Part shown: positions 6,455-14,993 of the stretch, in pieces
How the letters are laid out: every line of letters starts with the position of its first letter
How positions within the stretch are numbered: position 1 is the first letter of the stretch
Assembly (NCBI RefSeq): GCF_024693525.1
Contig: NZ_JAILKR010000039.1
Span: 1-18,889 of the forward strand
Source: Selenomonas sp.
GTDB taxonomy: Bacteria; Bacillota_C; Negativicutes; Selenomonadales; Selenomonadaceae
Direction of reading: 5' to 3'
Length of the DNA stretch: 18,889 nucleotides
Notes under the pieces: model-generated
The model's database searches: none
What the model saw: the letters and a program-made list of their open reading frames with translations, nothing else
Told to the model about the DNA's origin: nothing
Made by a program: the position numbers and the translations under genes

Positions 6455-8980
6455 TTGCGTTTATATATTGCCGAGAAACCGAGTGTTGGGCGTGAACTGG
6501 CAAAGTGCCTGGCTGGCCCGGTGATTCGTCATGATGGCTATCTGGAGACTGGGGAGGGGATTGTGACCTGGCTGTTTGGGCATATCCTTCGTCAGGCGGA
6601 ACCGGATGAATACGACCCGCGGTTTAAACGCTGGCGGGCTGAGGATTTGCCGATAATCCCGGCAACTTGGAAATTGTTTGTGGCCAACGACTGCGAAAAG
6701 CAGTTTGCCATTGTCAAATCGCTGATAGAAAAGGCCGATGAAATCGTTCATGGCGGTGACCCGGACCGTGAGGGTCAGCTGCTCGTGGATGAGGTGCTGG
6801 ATTATATCGGCACCACCAAACCAGTAAAACGAATCCTTTTAAATGCGCTTGATGAGAAGAGCATCAAAAAGGCCAACAGCAGCTTGCGGGAAAATAAGGA
6901 TTTCGTCAACCTGAAAAAATCGGCCTTGGCCAGAGCACGGGCTGACTGGCTGATTGGCATGAATCTTTCCCGGGCGTATACGTTAGCTGCCCGGCGGGCT
7001 GGCCACGATAAGCTGGTACTTCCCATCGGACGGGTCAAGACGCCTACCCTGTCGCTGGTGGTGCGCCGGGAACGAGAGATTGAAAATTTTAAGCCGGTGG
7101 ACTACTATACCATCAAGGGTACCTTTACCCATGAAAATGGAAGTTTTCAAGCCCAGTGGAAACCCAAGGACACAATGGCTGGCCTGGATAGTGAAAATCG
7201 GCTGGTGGATAAGCAAATTGCGGAGGAGAAATTGGCAGAATTTGGCCAATCTCCGCTTGATGGGGTGATATCTGCTTATCAGAAAACCAAGAAACAAGAG
7301 CCGCAGCCACTGCCCTTTTCGCTGTCGACCTTGCAGGTACTGGCAGGCAAGATGTATGGTTATGTGCCGCAATTGGTGCTGGATACAGCCCAGAAGCTTT
7401 ACGAGAAAAAGCTTACGACTTATCCCCGCTCGGATTGTGAGTATCTGCCGACCAATCAGTTTGGCGATGCGGGGGTAATCCTTCGTAACTTGGCGGAAGC
7501 TGGTGATGCTGAGGTGGCAGAGTGGGCGCCGAAGGCCAATGCGAAGACAAAGAGCCGGGCATGGAATGACAAAAAGATTTCGGCTCATCACGCCATCATC
7601 CCGACAACGGTGAAGGCCAACGTCCTGACGATGACAGAAGAGGAACGGAACCTTTACCATCTGATTGCCCGGGGGTATATCGCGCAGTTCTACCCCGTTC
7701 ATGTTTATGACCAGACGAAGGTGGAAGTTACCTATAAAGAGGAGATTTTTACGGCCAGTGGCCGCACGGAGCGTGATTTAGGCTGGAAAATCATGTACCA
7801 GTCCAAGCGGAAAAAGGTGGAAGAAGAGGACGACAACAAGGAAGAGGACGAAGAGAGCAAGACACTGCCGGCGATGAAGAAAAAGGATGGCGTGACCTGG
7901 TCTGCCGGGGATATTACCCAGCGGGCCACGAAACCACCGGTGCGGTTTACGCCATCTACTTTGCTGGCCGGCATGAAGGAAATCCATAAATACGTCAAAA
8001 ATCCGGAAGCCAAGAAACAATTGAAAGATGTTTACGGCATCGGTACCGAGGCTACTCGTGCGACGATTATTGATGACCTCATCAAGCGCAAGTTTATGAC
8101 GGCCAAGGGCAAGAAGAAATATCTCAGCCCCACACCGGCGGCTTATTTGCTGGTGGATGCCCTGCCCGATGAAATGACCTATCCGGATTCTACGGCCATT
8201 TGGGAGGATAAACTGCATTCCATGTCAGAGGGAGACGGTTCCCTAGAGGAGTTCCTGCAGGGACAGATTGAATTTACCACCCGTCTATGTGAAAAGGCGG
8301 GGGCCGTGAAGATGGAGGTAACCGGGGAAAATGTCTGTCCGGCCTGCCATCAGGGGGTTCTCTTGCAGCGCAAGGGGAAAAATGGCATTTTCTGGGGCTG
8401 TTCTAACTATCCCAAATGCCGCATGACCTGCAACGACAAAGAGGGCAAGCCCGATATGGAGGATGCGAAGCTGCGCCTTCACCGCAGTCCGCGGCACATG
8501 GCCCCGGCGACGATTTCGGCGTCGGCGCTGGCACGCCAGGAAAGTGCGGCGGGAAATAATTCGTCAGTCCCCTTTAAAAGGAAATATGAATCTCAGTCCG
8601 TGGTGTCGTACGCGGCGCAGGAATACTCGGCCCCGTCCCGCCAGGACATGGATGAACTCAACAGCCTTTTTTCGCCGGTGGATTATGAAGCGCAGCTGGC
8701 GGCAGATATGCAGAGCTATACGGCTGCCAAGCCCCGGAAAAGCGGCTGGCAGGACTGGAATAATAAGCCGAAATACTCGGCAAGTCCCATGGAACATATG
8801 AAAGAACATGAAAGATCGGGGAGCAAACAGGCGGATAAGGATAAATACCTCTGCCCGCGCTGCCGGGAGGGGCACCTCAGGCAGATTCGCGGCAAGAACG
8901 GCGTTTTTTGGGGGTGCAGCAACTACCCGCGCTGTACGGCAACCTTTGATGACAGCCATGATAAACCCTTGCTGTCTTAA
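6455..8980 (+). CDS. topB: DNA topoisomerase III (type IA)
   Basis: An 841-residue type IA topoisomerase that relaxes or decatenates DNA through single-strand passage. The TOPRIM domain has LYIAEKPSVGRE with E7 and the DPD acidic motif at 102-104 (HGGDPDREGQ). The catalytic tyrosine is Y323 in TTYPRSDCEYLP. Two C-terminal four-cysteine topoisomerase zinc fingers occur near 628-660 (CPAC...WGCSNYPKC) and 800-832 (CPRC...WGCSNYPRC), separated by about 140 low-complexity residues. A strongly acidic insert (EEEDDNKEEDEE) lies near residue 457. The start is TTG at 6455: GAGGAG lies upstream at 6440-6445, and this start gives the family N-terminus RLYIAEKPS. An ATG at 6392 would add 21 residues from inside the preceding gene. 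Confidence 0.92.
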   Translation: MRLYIAEKPSVGRELAKCLAGPVIRHDGYLETGEGIVTWLFGHILRQAEPDEYDPRFKRWRAEDLPIIPATWKLFVANDCEKQFAIVKSLIEKADEIVHGGDPDREGQLLVDEVLDYIGTTKPVKRILLNALDEKSIKKANSSLRENKDFVNLKKSALARARADWLIGMNLSRAYTLAARRAGHDKLVLPIGRVKTPTLSLVVRREREIENFKPVDYYTIKGTFTHENGSFQAQWKPKDTMAGLDSENRLVDKQIAEEKLAEFGQSPLDGVISAYQKTKKQEPQPLPFSLSTLQVLAGKMYGYVPQLVLDTAQKLYEKKLTTYPRSDCEYLPTNQFGDAGVILRNLAEAGDAEVAEWAPKANAKTKSRAWNDKKISAHHAIIPTTVKANVLTMTEEERNLYHLIARGYIAQFYPVHVYDQTKVEVTYKEEIFTASGRTERDLGWKIMYQSKRKKVEEEDDNKEEDEESKTLPAMKKKDGVTWSAGDITQRATKPPVRFTPSTLLAGMKEIHKYVKNPEAKKQLKDVYGIGTEATRATIIDDLIKRKFMTAKGKKKYLSPTPAAYLLVDALPDEMTYPDSTAIWEDKLHSMSEGDGSLEEFLQGQIEFTTRLCEKAGAVKMEVTGENVCPACHQGVLLQRKGKNGIFWGCSNYPKCRMTCNDKEGKPDMEDAKLRLHRSPRHMAPATISASALARQESAAGNNSSVPFKRKYESQSVVSYAAQEYSAPSRQDMDELNSLFSPVDYEAQLAADMQSYTAAKPRKSGWQDWNNKPKYSASPMEHMKEHERSGSKQADKDKYLCPRCREGHLRQIRGKNGVFWGCSNYPRCTATFDDSHDKPLLS

Positions 8981-8996
8981 TGGATAAGGAGAGAAT

Positions 8997-10205
8997 ATGA
9001 CAACTTTTGCGGATTTAGGAATAACGGAAGTGCTTTGTGAAGCATTGACAAAACAGGGCCTCAAGAAGCCGACGGAGATACAAGAAAAGACTATCGGCAA
9101 AGTGCTGGCTGGCCAGAACCTGGTGGGGCAGGCTCCGACGGGAACCGGCAAGACGCTGGCTTATTTGCTGCCGGCCATGCAGCGGATTGACCCGGCGATT
9201 CATCAGGCACAGGTGCTTATTCTGGCACCAACTTACGAGCTGGTCATGCAGATTGCCAATGTAGCCCGGGAGCTTAATCAGCAGGCAGGTCTTGGTCTCA
9301 AGGTGCAGGGCATCATCGGCGGGGCGAATATCGCCCGCCAGATGGATAAGCTCAAGGAGAAACCACAGCTTATTGTCGGTTCGGCTGGCCGTATTATCGA
9401 ACTTTCCCGGAAAGGGAAGCTCAAGCTGCAGCAGGTAAAACTTTTGGTGCTCGATGAGTTCGACCGGTTGCTGGATGACCAGAATCTTGACAACACCGTG
9501 GAGATGGTAAAACTTTTACCCAAGGACCGTCAGGTTATCTTATTTTCGGCAACGGCCCCCAAAAAGGCGATGGAGCGGGCGGATTTCCTGGACAGCCCCG
9601 AGCGTGTCATCGTTAAAGAAGACGCAGCGGTTATGGAGGCAAGGGAAAATTACTATCTCATGACTCCGTTTCGTGATAAAATAGAAAATGTCCGCAAGCT
9701 TACGCGGAATCTTGGGGTTAAGCGCGGTCTGGTCTTCATCAATCGCGTATTTGATGCGGAAAAGACGCTGGCTCATTTGCAGTACGATGGCATTCGGGCT
9801 GCTTCCCTGCTGGGCCATCAGAATAAACAAGCTCGCCAGAAGGCAATCGCCGACCTAAAAAAAGGAAAAATCCAGCTGCTGCTTTCGACGGATTTGGCCG
9901 CTCGTGGTTTGGACATTGAAGGCGTTGACTATGTGTTTAATCTGGATCTGCCCGAGAGCGCTCAGGTTTATCAGCATCGTGCCGGCCGCACGGCCCGTGC
10001 GGGGGCAAAGGGGACCGTCGTTACGCTGGCGGATATCAAAGAGGCTTATAAATTAGAGCAGCTGGAAAAACGGCTGGGGATTTCCTTTAAGCCAATCAAG
10101 AAGGCCAAGGGGCAGACAAAGCCCCAGGTGGAGAAGAAAAAGAAGAATCGCCCCTATAAGGCGTATAAGAAAAAGGCCACGGGCAAGAAGCCTGGCGTGA
10201 ACTAA
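8997..10205 (+). CDS. DEAD-box-family RNA helicase with DEFD motif II
   Basis: A 402-residue SF2 RNA helicase with all core motifs. It has an N-terminal Q-motif region (FADLGI, KPTEIQE), Walker A APTGTGKT (46-53), motif Ia PTYEL (79-83) and motif II DEFD (153-156) in place of DEAD. Motif III is SAT (184-186), motif V is STDLAARGLDI and motif VI is HRAGRTARAG. Motif Ib reads SAGR rather than TPGR. The tail after about residue 365 is lysine-rich and basic, suited to nonspecific RNA binding. The gene begins 16 nt after topB with AAGGAGAG upstream. Roles in this family include ribosome assembly, RNA turnover and cold adaptation; which applies is not visible here. Confidence 0.92.
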   Translation: MTTFADLGITEVLCEALTKQGLKKPTEIQEKTIGKVLAGQNLVGQAPTGTGKTLAYLLPAMQRIDPAIHQAQVLILAPTYELVMQIANVARELNQQAGLGLKVQGIIGGANIARQMDKLKEKPQLIVGSAGRIIELSRKGKLKLQQVKLLVLDEFDRLLDDQNLDNTVEMVKLLPKDRQVILFSATAPKKAMERADFLDSPERVIVKEDAAVMEARENYYLMTPFRDKIENVRKLTRNLGVKRGLVFINRVFDAEKTLAHLQYDGIRAASLLGHQNKQARQKAIADLKKGKIQLLLSTDLAARGLDIEGVDYVFNLDLPESAQVYQHRAGRTARAGAKGTVVTLADIKEAYKLEQLEKRLGISFKPIKKAKGQTKPQVEKKKKNRPYKAYKKKATGKKPGVN

Positions 10206-10223
10206 TCAGGAGGGAACGATACC

Positions 10224-11552
10224 TTGGATATTGTGCCGATACTATTACAATTAGTACTGGTTGCTTTTCTCATCTTTATGAACGGATTTTTTGTGGCAGC
10301 GGAATTTGCCTGCGTAAAAATCCGTCCGTCTAGACTTGAGACGCTGATTCAGGAGGGAAGCAAGCGGGCAGTTTATGCCAAGCGCTTGACGGACCATCTG
10401 GATGCATCCCTTTCGGTTACCCAGCTGGGAATTACGCTGGCGTCCCTGGGATTAGGCTGGGTCGGTGAGCCGGCGGTGGCCACGATAATCCTGCCGGTTA
10501 CAAGGCTCTTGGGAATGGACGAGAGCATTGGCCATACGATTTCCCTGGTGCTGGCCTTTTCTATCATCACGGCTGGTCACATCATCATGGGTGAGCTCAC
10601 GCCGAAGACCATGGCCATCCAGAGTGTGGAGAAAATCATGCTGGCAGTAGCTCTGCCCATGCTGATTTTTCATAAAATCATGTATCCCTTTGTTTGGCTG
10701 CTGAATCACGTGGCCAATTGGGTGACGAAGCAGATGGGCTTTGAGGCGGCCTCGGAGGGGGAAAACGCCCATACGGAAGAAGAAATCCGGCTGCTGATGG
10801 AAGAAAGTCATCGCCAGGGCCTTATCGATGACACGGAAGCTGATTTTGTGGATAATGTCTTTGATTTCACGGAGCTTAATGTGCGTGAAATTATGACGCC
10901 ACGCACGGATATGGTGGTGCTTTACCTCGAAGACAGTTTTGAGGATAATCTAGACATCATCATGGAAGAACAGCTTACTCGTTATCCGATATGCCGGGAA
11001 GATAAGGACCATATCATTGGTTTCCTTCATGTTAAGGACCTTATGCGCGTAATGGTGGAGGGGCGCAAGCCCAACCTTCGGAAGCTTTCTCGCAAGGCCC
11101 TGGTGGTTCCGGAGAGCATGGATGTCAATGTATTGCTCAAAACGATGCAAAGCAGTCATTCCCAGCTGGCTATTGTGGTGGATGAGTTCGGCGGCACGGC
11201 TGGCATGGTGACCATTGAGGATATTGTTGAGGAAATCGTAGGCGATATCCAGGATGAGTTTGACGAGGAGCGGCCCACCGCTGAGAGCCGCGGCGACCGC
11301 GTTTATTCGGTGGACGCCAAGATGCTGCTAGAGGAGCTCGAAGATATTCTGGAAGTCCGGATTGAAGATGAGGATGTCGACAGCGTGGGCGGCTGGCTCT
11401 ATGACCAGATTGGCGGCGAACCGCAGGTCGGTCAGATGGCAGCGGCCGGGGGCAATCTGCTCTTTGTCGAGGAAGTCGATGGGGCCCGCATTACCCGGGT
11501 GCTGGTCAAGCTGGCCAATGAGCTCACAGAAGAACATGAAGAAATCGTATAA
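10224..11552 (+). CDS. CNNM/CBS/CorC-HlyC domain membrane protein
   Basis: A 442-residue protein of the HlyC/CorC (UPF0053) family, linked in other bacteria to magnesium or other divalent ion export and long annotated as hemolysin-like. The order is: a CNNM (DUF21) transmembrane domain at about 1-180 with [20 protein letters not shown] and [12 protein letters not shown]; a CBS pair at about 220-340 beginning [11 protein letters not shown] and ending with [23 protein letters not shown] (317-339); then a CorC_HlyC domain at about 355-435. The start is TTG at 10224, supported by AGGAGGG at 10208-10214. It closes the DUF1232-topB-helicase cluster, 18 nt after the helicase. Its natural substrate is not determinable from sequence. 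Confidence 0.9.
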   Translation: MDIVPILLQLVLVAFLIFMNGFFVAAEFACVKIRPSRLETLIQEGSKRAVYAKRLTDHLDASLSVTQLGITLASLGLGWVGEPAVATIILPVTRLLGMDESIGHTISLVLAFSIITAGHIIMGELTPKTMAIQSVEKIMLAVALPMLIFHKIMYPFVWLLNHVANWVTKQMGFEAASEGENAHTEEEIRLLMEESHRQGLIDDTEADFVDNVFDFTELNVREIMTPRTDMVVLYLEDSFEDNLDIIMEEQLTRYPICREDKDHIIGFLHVKDLMRVMVEGRKPNLRKLSRKALVVPESMDVNVLLKTMQSSHSQLAIVVDEFGGTAGMVTIEDIVEEIVGDIQDEFDEERPTAESRGDRVYSVDAKMLLEELEDILEVRIEDEDVDSVGGWLYDQIGGEPQVGQMAAAGGNLLFVEEVDGARITRVLVKLANELTEEHEEIV

Positions 11553-11561
11553 ACAGTATGT

Positions 11562-11581
11562 CTCTCTCCACTAGGAGAGAG
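11562..11581 (+). other. Small hairpin after the CorC-like gene, weak terminator candidate
   Basis: CTCTCTCC and GGAGAGAG form an 8-bp stem with an ACTA loop, 9 nt after the stop codon. There is no T-run after it, only TATATTTA, so intrinsic termination would be inefficient. It may instead protect the mRNA 3' end. Confidence 0.35.
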
Positions 11582-11628
11582 GTATATTTATGTATTGAAT
11601 GGATTGATTTGTTCTTATTTTGGTTCGT

Positions 11629-11681
11629 TGTAACAAGTTACATTTCTTGTACTAGGTTTTTATCTTTTGATTGATTATAAT
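11629..11681 (+). promoter_or_regulatory. Putative operator and -10 element before the ABC-F gene
   Basis: A perfect inverted repeat TGTAAC-AA-GTTACA (11629-11642) lies upstream of a consensus TATAAT (11676-11681). No convincing -35 has the right spacing to that -10. The palindrome, at about -45 to -60 from a start near 11688, could bind a dimeric regulator. The ABC-F start codon is 34 nt beyond the -10, with only a weak AGGA ribosome site. Confidence 0.35.
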
Positions 11682-11715
11682 AAAAGAGCATGTTGTAAGT
11701 TAGGATGTATATTGC

Positions 11716-13623
11716 ATGATAATCACGATTGAAAATTTCACGAAGAGTTATGGGGAAAAACAGCTCTTTGCAGGTGTTAATTTCAGCATGGATGATGGGG
11801 ACAAGGTCGGTATTGTCGGCGTGAATGGTACGGGAAAATCCACTTTCCTCAAGGCTGTTGCCGGTCTGACTCCGGTGGATGAAGGCTCCGTGGTCACCAT
11901 GCGCGGCCTGCGGGTGGAGTATCTGGCCCAGGATAAAGTCTTTGAACCGGAAAACACCGTCTTGATGGAAGTATTTCGTGGAATGACGCCTTTAATGCAG
12001 GCTTTGCGCGGCTATGAACTGGCTTTGGCGCAGTCTGCACGGAATCCCGAGGACAAGGGCGTCCAGCAGCAAATCATGCAGTACACGGCCAAGATTGATG
12101 AGTTGGATGGCTGGCAGCTGGAAAGCACGGCGAAAATGGTACTCAACAAACTGGGCATCACGGATTACACGGCTAAGGCCGGGACTTTATCCGGCGGTCA
12201 GCAAAAGCGCCTGGCATTGGCGACGGCGCTGATTCAGCCCTGTGACCTGCTGCTGTTGGATGAGCCGACAAACCATCTCGACAGTGAGACCATTGCCTGG
12301 CTGGAGGAATACCTCAAGGGCCGCAAGGGGGCCTTGCTGATGGTAACCCATGACCGCTATTTCCTTGACCATACTTCGACCAAAATCCTGGAGCTGGACA
12401 AGGGCAAGGCCTATACTTACAGCGGCAATTATTCCGATTTCCTCGAACAGAAGGCGGCCCGTATTGAACGGGAACAGGCCAGTGAACAGAAGCGCCAAAA
12501 TTTCCTGCGCAATGAGCTGAAGTGGCTTCGCCGCGGCGCACAGGCGCGTTCGACCAAGCAAAAGGCGCGCATTGAACGCTATGAGGAAGTAAAAAATCAA
12601 ACGGTGGATTTGGATCGGGGAACGGTGGAAATCGGTTTGGCTGGCAGCCGGTTGGGCCGGACGGTCATTGAACTGGATCACCTTCATTACGAAGTGGATG
12701 GACGCACCATCATTAAGGATTTTTCCTACACGCTGCTGCGCAACGACCGGGTGGGAATCCTGGGGCGCAATGGTACCGGCAAATCGACGCTGCTCAATAT
12801 CCTTTCGGGGCGCCTTCAGCCCACCAGTGGCACGGTTACCATCGGGCAGACGGTCAAGATTGGCTACTTTGCCCAGCGCAACGCAGAAATGGATGAACGG
12901 CTGCGGGCGATTGAATATATCCAGGAAGCAGCCCATCATATCACCCTGGCTGACGGCACGCGGGTGTCGGCATCGCAGCTGATGGAGCGGTTCATGTTCC
13001 CCGGCAATCTCCAGTGGACGCCCATTGCCCGCCTGTCTGGCGGCGAAAAGCGCCGTCTTTACCTGCTGCGGATTTTGATGGAGGAACCCAATGTCCTGTT
13101 GCTGGATGAGCCGACCAATGATTTGGATCTTGAGACTATGGCGGTGTTGGAGAATTTTATCGATGACTTCCGTGGGGCCATAGTCTTTGTATCCCACGAC
13201 CGTTTCTTTGTTGACCGGTTGGCGGAAAAAGTTTTCGTTTATGAAGACGATGGCAGTTTGACCATGTATTCCGGCGGCTATTCTTACTATAAGGAAAAAG
13301 TTGCGGAACAGGAAGCTTTGGCGGAAGACAAAAAGCCTGAGAATAAAATTCCCGCCGAAGAGAAGGCTGCGTCCCGTGCTCCGCGGACGGAATCGAAACC
13401 GAAACTTTCCTTTAAAGAGCAGAAAGAATATGCAGAAATTGAAGGCATTATTGCCAGCAAGGAAGGCGAGCTCAAGGTTGTACAGCTTCAGATGGAGCAG
13501 AATGCAGCCAATTATGGCAAGCTGAATGAACTCAGCAAGGAGGAAAGCCGCTTGCAGGCGGAACTGGAACACCTCATGGAGCGCTGGGCATATTTGGAGG
13601 AAATTGCTGAAAATCAGCAATGA
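11716..13623 (+). CDS. ABC-F family ATPase, Uup-like
   Basis: A 635-residue soluble protein with two tandem ABC ATPase domains and no membrane segments. Domain 1 has Walker A GVNGTGKST (35-43), signature LSGGQ (about 158) and Walker B LLLLDEPTNHLD (about 178-188). Domain 2 has GRNGTGKST (350-358), LSGGE and LLLDEPTNDLD (about 461-471). The linker (about 255-290, basic and helical: FLRNELKWLRRGAQARSTKQ) is the ABC-F P-site-tRNA interaction region. Residues about 565-635 form a charged coiled coil of the Uup C-terminal type. ABC-F proteins act on the ribosome; Uup is also linked to genome stability. Specific antibiotic protection cannot be inferred. The hexokinase gene begins 33 nt downstream, probably in the same operon. 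Confidence 0.92.
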   Translation: MIITIENFTKSYGEKQLFAGVNFSMDDGDKVGIVGVNGTGKSTFLKAVAGLTPVDEGSVVTMRGLRVEYLAQDKVFEPENTVLMEVFRGMTPLMQALRGYELALAQSARNPEDKGVQQQIMQYTAKIDELDGWQLESTAKMVLNKLGITDYTAKAGTLSGGQQKRLALATALIQPCDLLLLDEPTNHLDSETIAWLEEYLKGRKGALLMVTHDRYFLDHTSTKILELDKGKAYTYSGNYSDFLEQKAARIEREQASEQKRQNFLRNELKWLRRGAQARSTKQKARIERYEEVKNQTVDLDRGTVEIGLAGSRLGRTVIELDHLHYEVDGRTIIKDFSYTLLRNDRVGILGRNGTGKSTLLNILSGRLQPTSGTVTIGQTVKIGYFAQRNAEMDERLRAIEYIQEAAHHITLADGTRVSASQLMERFMFPGNLQWTPIARLSGGEKRRLYLLRILMEEPNVLLLDEPTNDLDLETMAVLENFIDDFRGAIVFVSHDRFFVDRLAEKVFVYEDDGSLTMYSGGYSYYKEKVAEQEALAEDKKPENKIPAEEKAASRAPRTESKPKLSFKEQKEYAEIEGIIASKEGELKVVQLQMEQNAANYGKLNELSKEESRLQAELEHLMERWAYLEEIAENQQ

Positions 13624-13656
13624 CTATAAATTTAAGAGGTAAAGGAGACAGTAATC

Positions 13657-14946
13657 ATGGCATTCGACAAGAATCAGTTTGACGACATCATCCGGGAGTT
13701 TACGGTAAACGGGGAGCAGCTGCATGAAATTGCAGCGGACTTCCGGTATGACTTGGTCAAAGGATTAGAGAACCCCAACGAATCTTCGCTGCGCATGCTC
13801 AAATCTTATGTAGGCCTTCCCACCGGGAAAGAAACTGGTGAGTATCTGGCACTGGATTTCGGCGGCACCAATGTACGTGTCCTGCGCATTCGTTTGGAAG
13901 GCGAGGGCAAGTTTGAAATCGTCAAGAAAGTGGCAAAACCGCTGCGGGTAGAAGGCGTCTATGATTTTGTCGGTGCTGGTTCTACGGCTGAGCAGATGTT
14001 TGACTTCATTGCAGAACTTGTGGATGAGGCTGTGGAAGGCGATCACGAGACGAAATATCTGCTGGGGCATACCTTCTCCTTCCCCTCGGAGCAGACGGAC
14101 CTTTACAATGCTAAGCTCATCATTTGGACGAAGGAGTTTGCTACGGCAGGCGTTGAGGGCAAAGTGGTCAACGACCTTTTGAAGGAAGCTCTTCATCGCC
14201 AGGGAATCGACAATGTCCAGCCGACGGCTGTTATCAACGATACGGTGGCTGTGCTGCTGGCGGCAGCTTATAAGCAGCCGGGAGTTTACATCGGTTCGAT
14301 TTATGCGACGGGCCACAATACCTGCTATTTGGAGCCCTATGCCAATAGCGCGGATGCCCCAATGATTTTGAACCTGGAATCCGGCGGCTTTATGAAGCTG
14401 ATTCCGAATCGCTTCGACATTGCCTTTGACAAGGCTTCGGAGAAACCGGGGGAACAGCGTTTGGAAAAAATGGTTTCGGGCCGTTACATGGGCGAATTGT
14501 TCGGCATGGCTCTCTCGGAACTGTTGGAGGAGCCGGGCAAGGATTATGGCTTTACCAGCATCGATATGAGCCATATCCTTGTAGATGAGAGCGCTGCCCG
14601 TGAGAAGGTGGCAGAAATCGTAGCGAAGAAGACGGGCAAGACGCTGGAGACGGCGGATTGCAAGCTGGTTCAGGAACTGGCAGCGGCATTGGTCATCCGC
14701 TCGGCACGATTGGTTACGGCCTCTTATGTTGGCATCATCTGGCAGCTGGCCGGTAAGGACAAGCCCCAGAAACAGCATATTGCCATTGACGGTTCCGTCT
14801 ATGAAAAGATGCCGCTGGCAAAAGAAAATATCATGCGGGCACTCTCAGAGCTGCTCGGCGAGGATGCTGCTGAAATCGATACGGTTCTTGAAAACGGCGG
14901 TTCAGGCCTCGGTGCTGCTATTGCGGCAGCAATGTCCCAGAAGTAA
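13657..14946 (+). CDS. Hexokinase of the eukaryotic-type family
   Basis: A 429-residue sugar kinase predicted to phosphorylate glucose or other hexoses with ATP. Unlike the ROK or Glk glucokinases usual in bacteria, it has the motif series of eukaryotic hexokinases. These are the phosphate-1 loop LALDFGGTNVRV (64-75), the sugar-binding LGHTFSFPSEQ (136-146), WTKEF (157-161), the catalytic Asp D195 in VINDTVAVL, phosphate-2 loop ATGHNTCYLE (217-226), NLESGGF (239-245), and KPGEQRLEKMVSGRYMGEL (263-281). The adenosine segment is near GSVYEKMP. Length matches a single hexokinase unit (yeast about 485). AAAGGAGA precedes the ATG. rpoN follows 47 nt later. It would feed glycolysis from free sugars, complementing PTS uptake. 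Confidence 0.9.
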   Translation: MAFDKNQFDDIIREFTVNGEQLHEIAADFRYDLVKGLENPNESSLRMLKSYVGLPTGKETGEYLALDFGGTNVRVLRIRLEGEGKFEIVKKVAKPLRVEGVYDFVGAGSTAEQMFDFIAELVDEAVEGDHETKYLLGHTFSFPSEQTDLYNAKLIIWTKEFATAGVEGKVVNDLLKEALHRQGIDNVQPTAVINDTVAVLLAAAYKQPGVYIGSIYATGHNTCYLEPYANSADAPMILNLESGGFMKLIPNRFDIAFDKASEKPGEQRLEKMVSGRYMGELFGMALSELLEEPGKDYGFTSIDMSHILVDESAAREKVAEIVAKKTGKTLETADCKLVQELAAALVIRSARLVTASYVGIIWQLAGKDKPQKQHIAIDGSVYEKMPLAKENIMRALSELLGEDAAEIDTVLENGGSGLGAAIAAAMSQK

Positions 14947-14993
14947 GAGAAAGAGTTTCGGGGACAGGATTTTTACCATCGAAGGAGTTCCCC

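Noticed and set aside
8530..8550. TGGCACG-like -24 element for sigma-54
   Set aside because: It lies inside topB and lacks a TTGC-type -12 element at the required spacing.
12187..13620. A 477-codon open frame on the minus strand inside the ABC-F gene
   Set aside because: It is the antisense shadow of a strongly motif-supported ABC-F gene, has odd composition and no recognisable domain.
13765..14778. A 337-codon minus-strand open frame inside the hexokinase gene
   Set aside because: It is antisense to a gene carrying the full hexokinase motif set, and has no family signature of its own.
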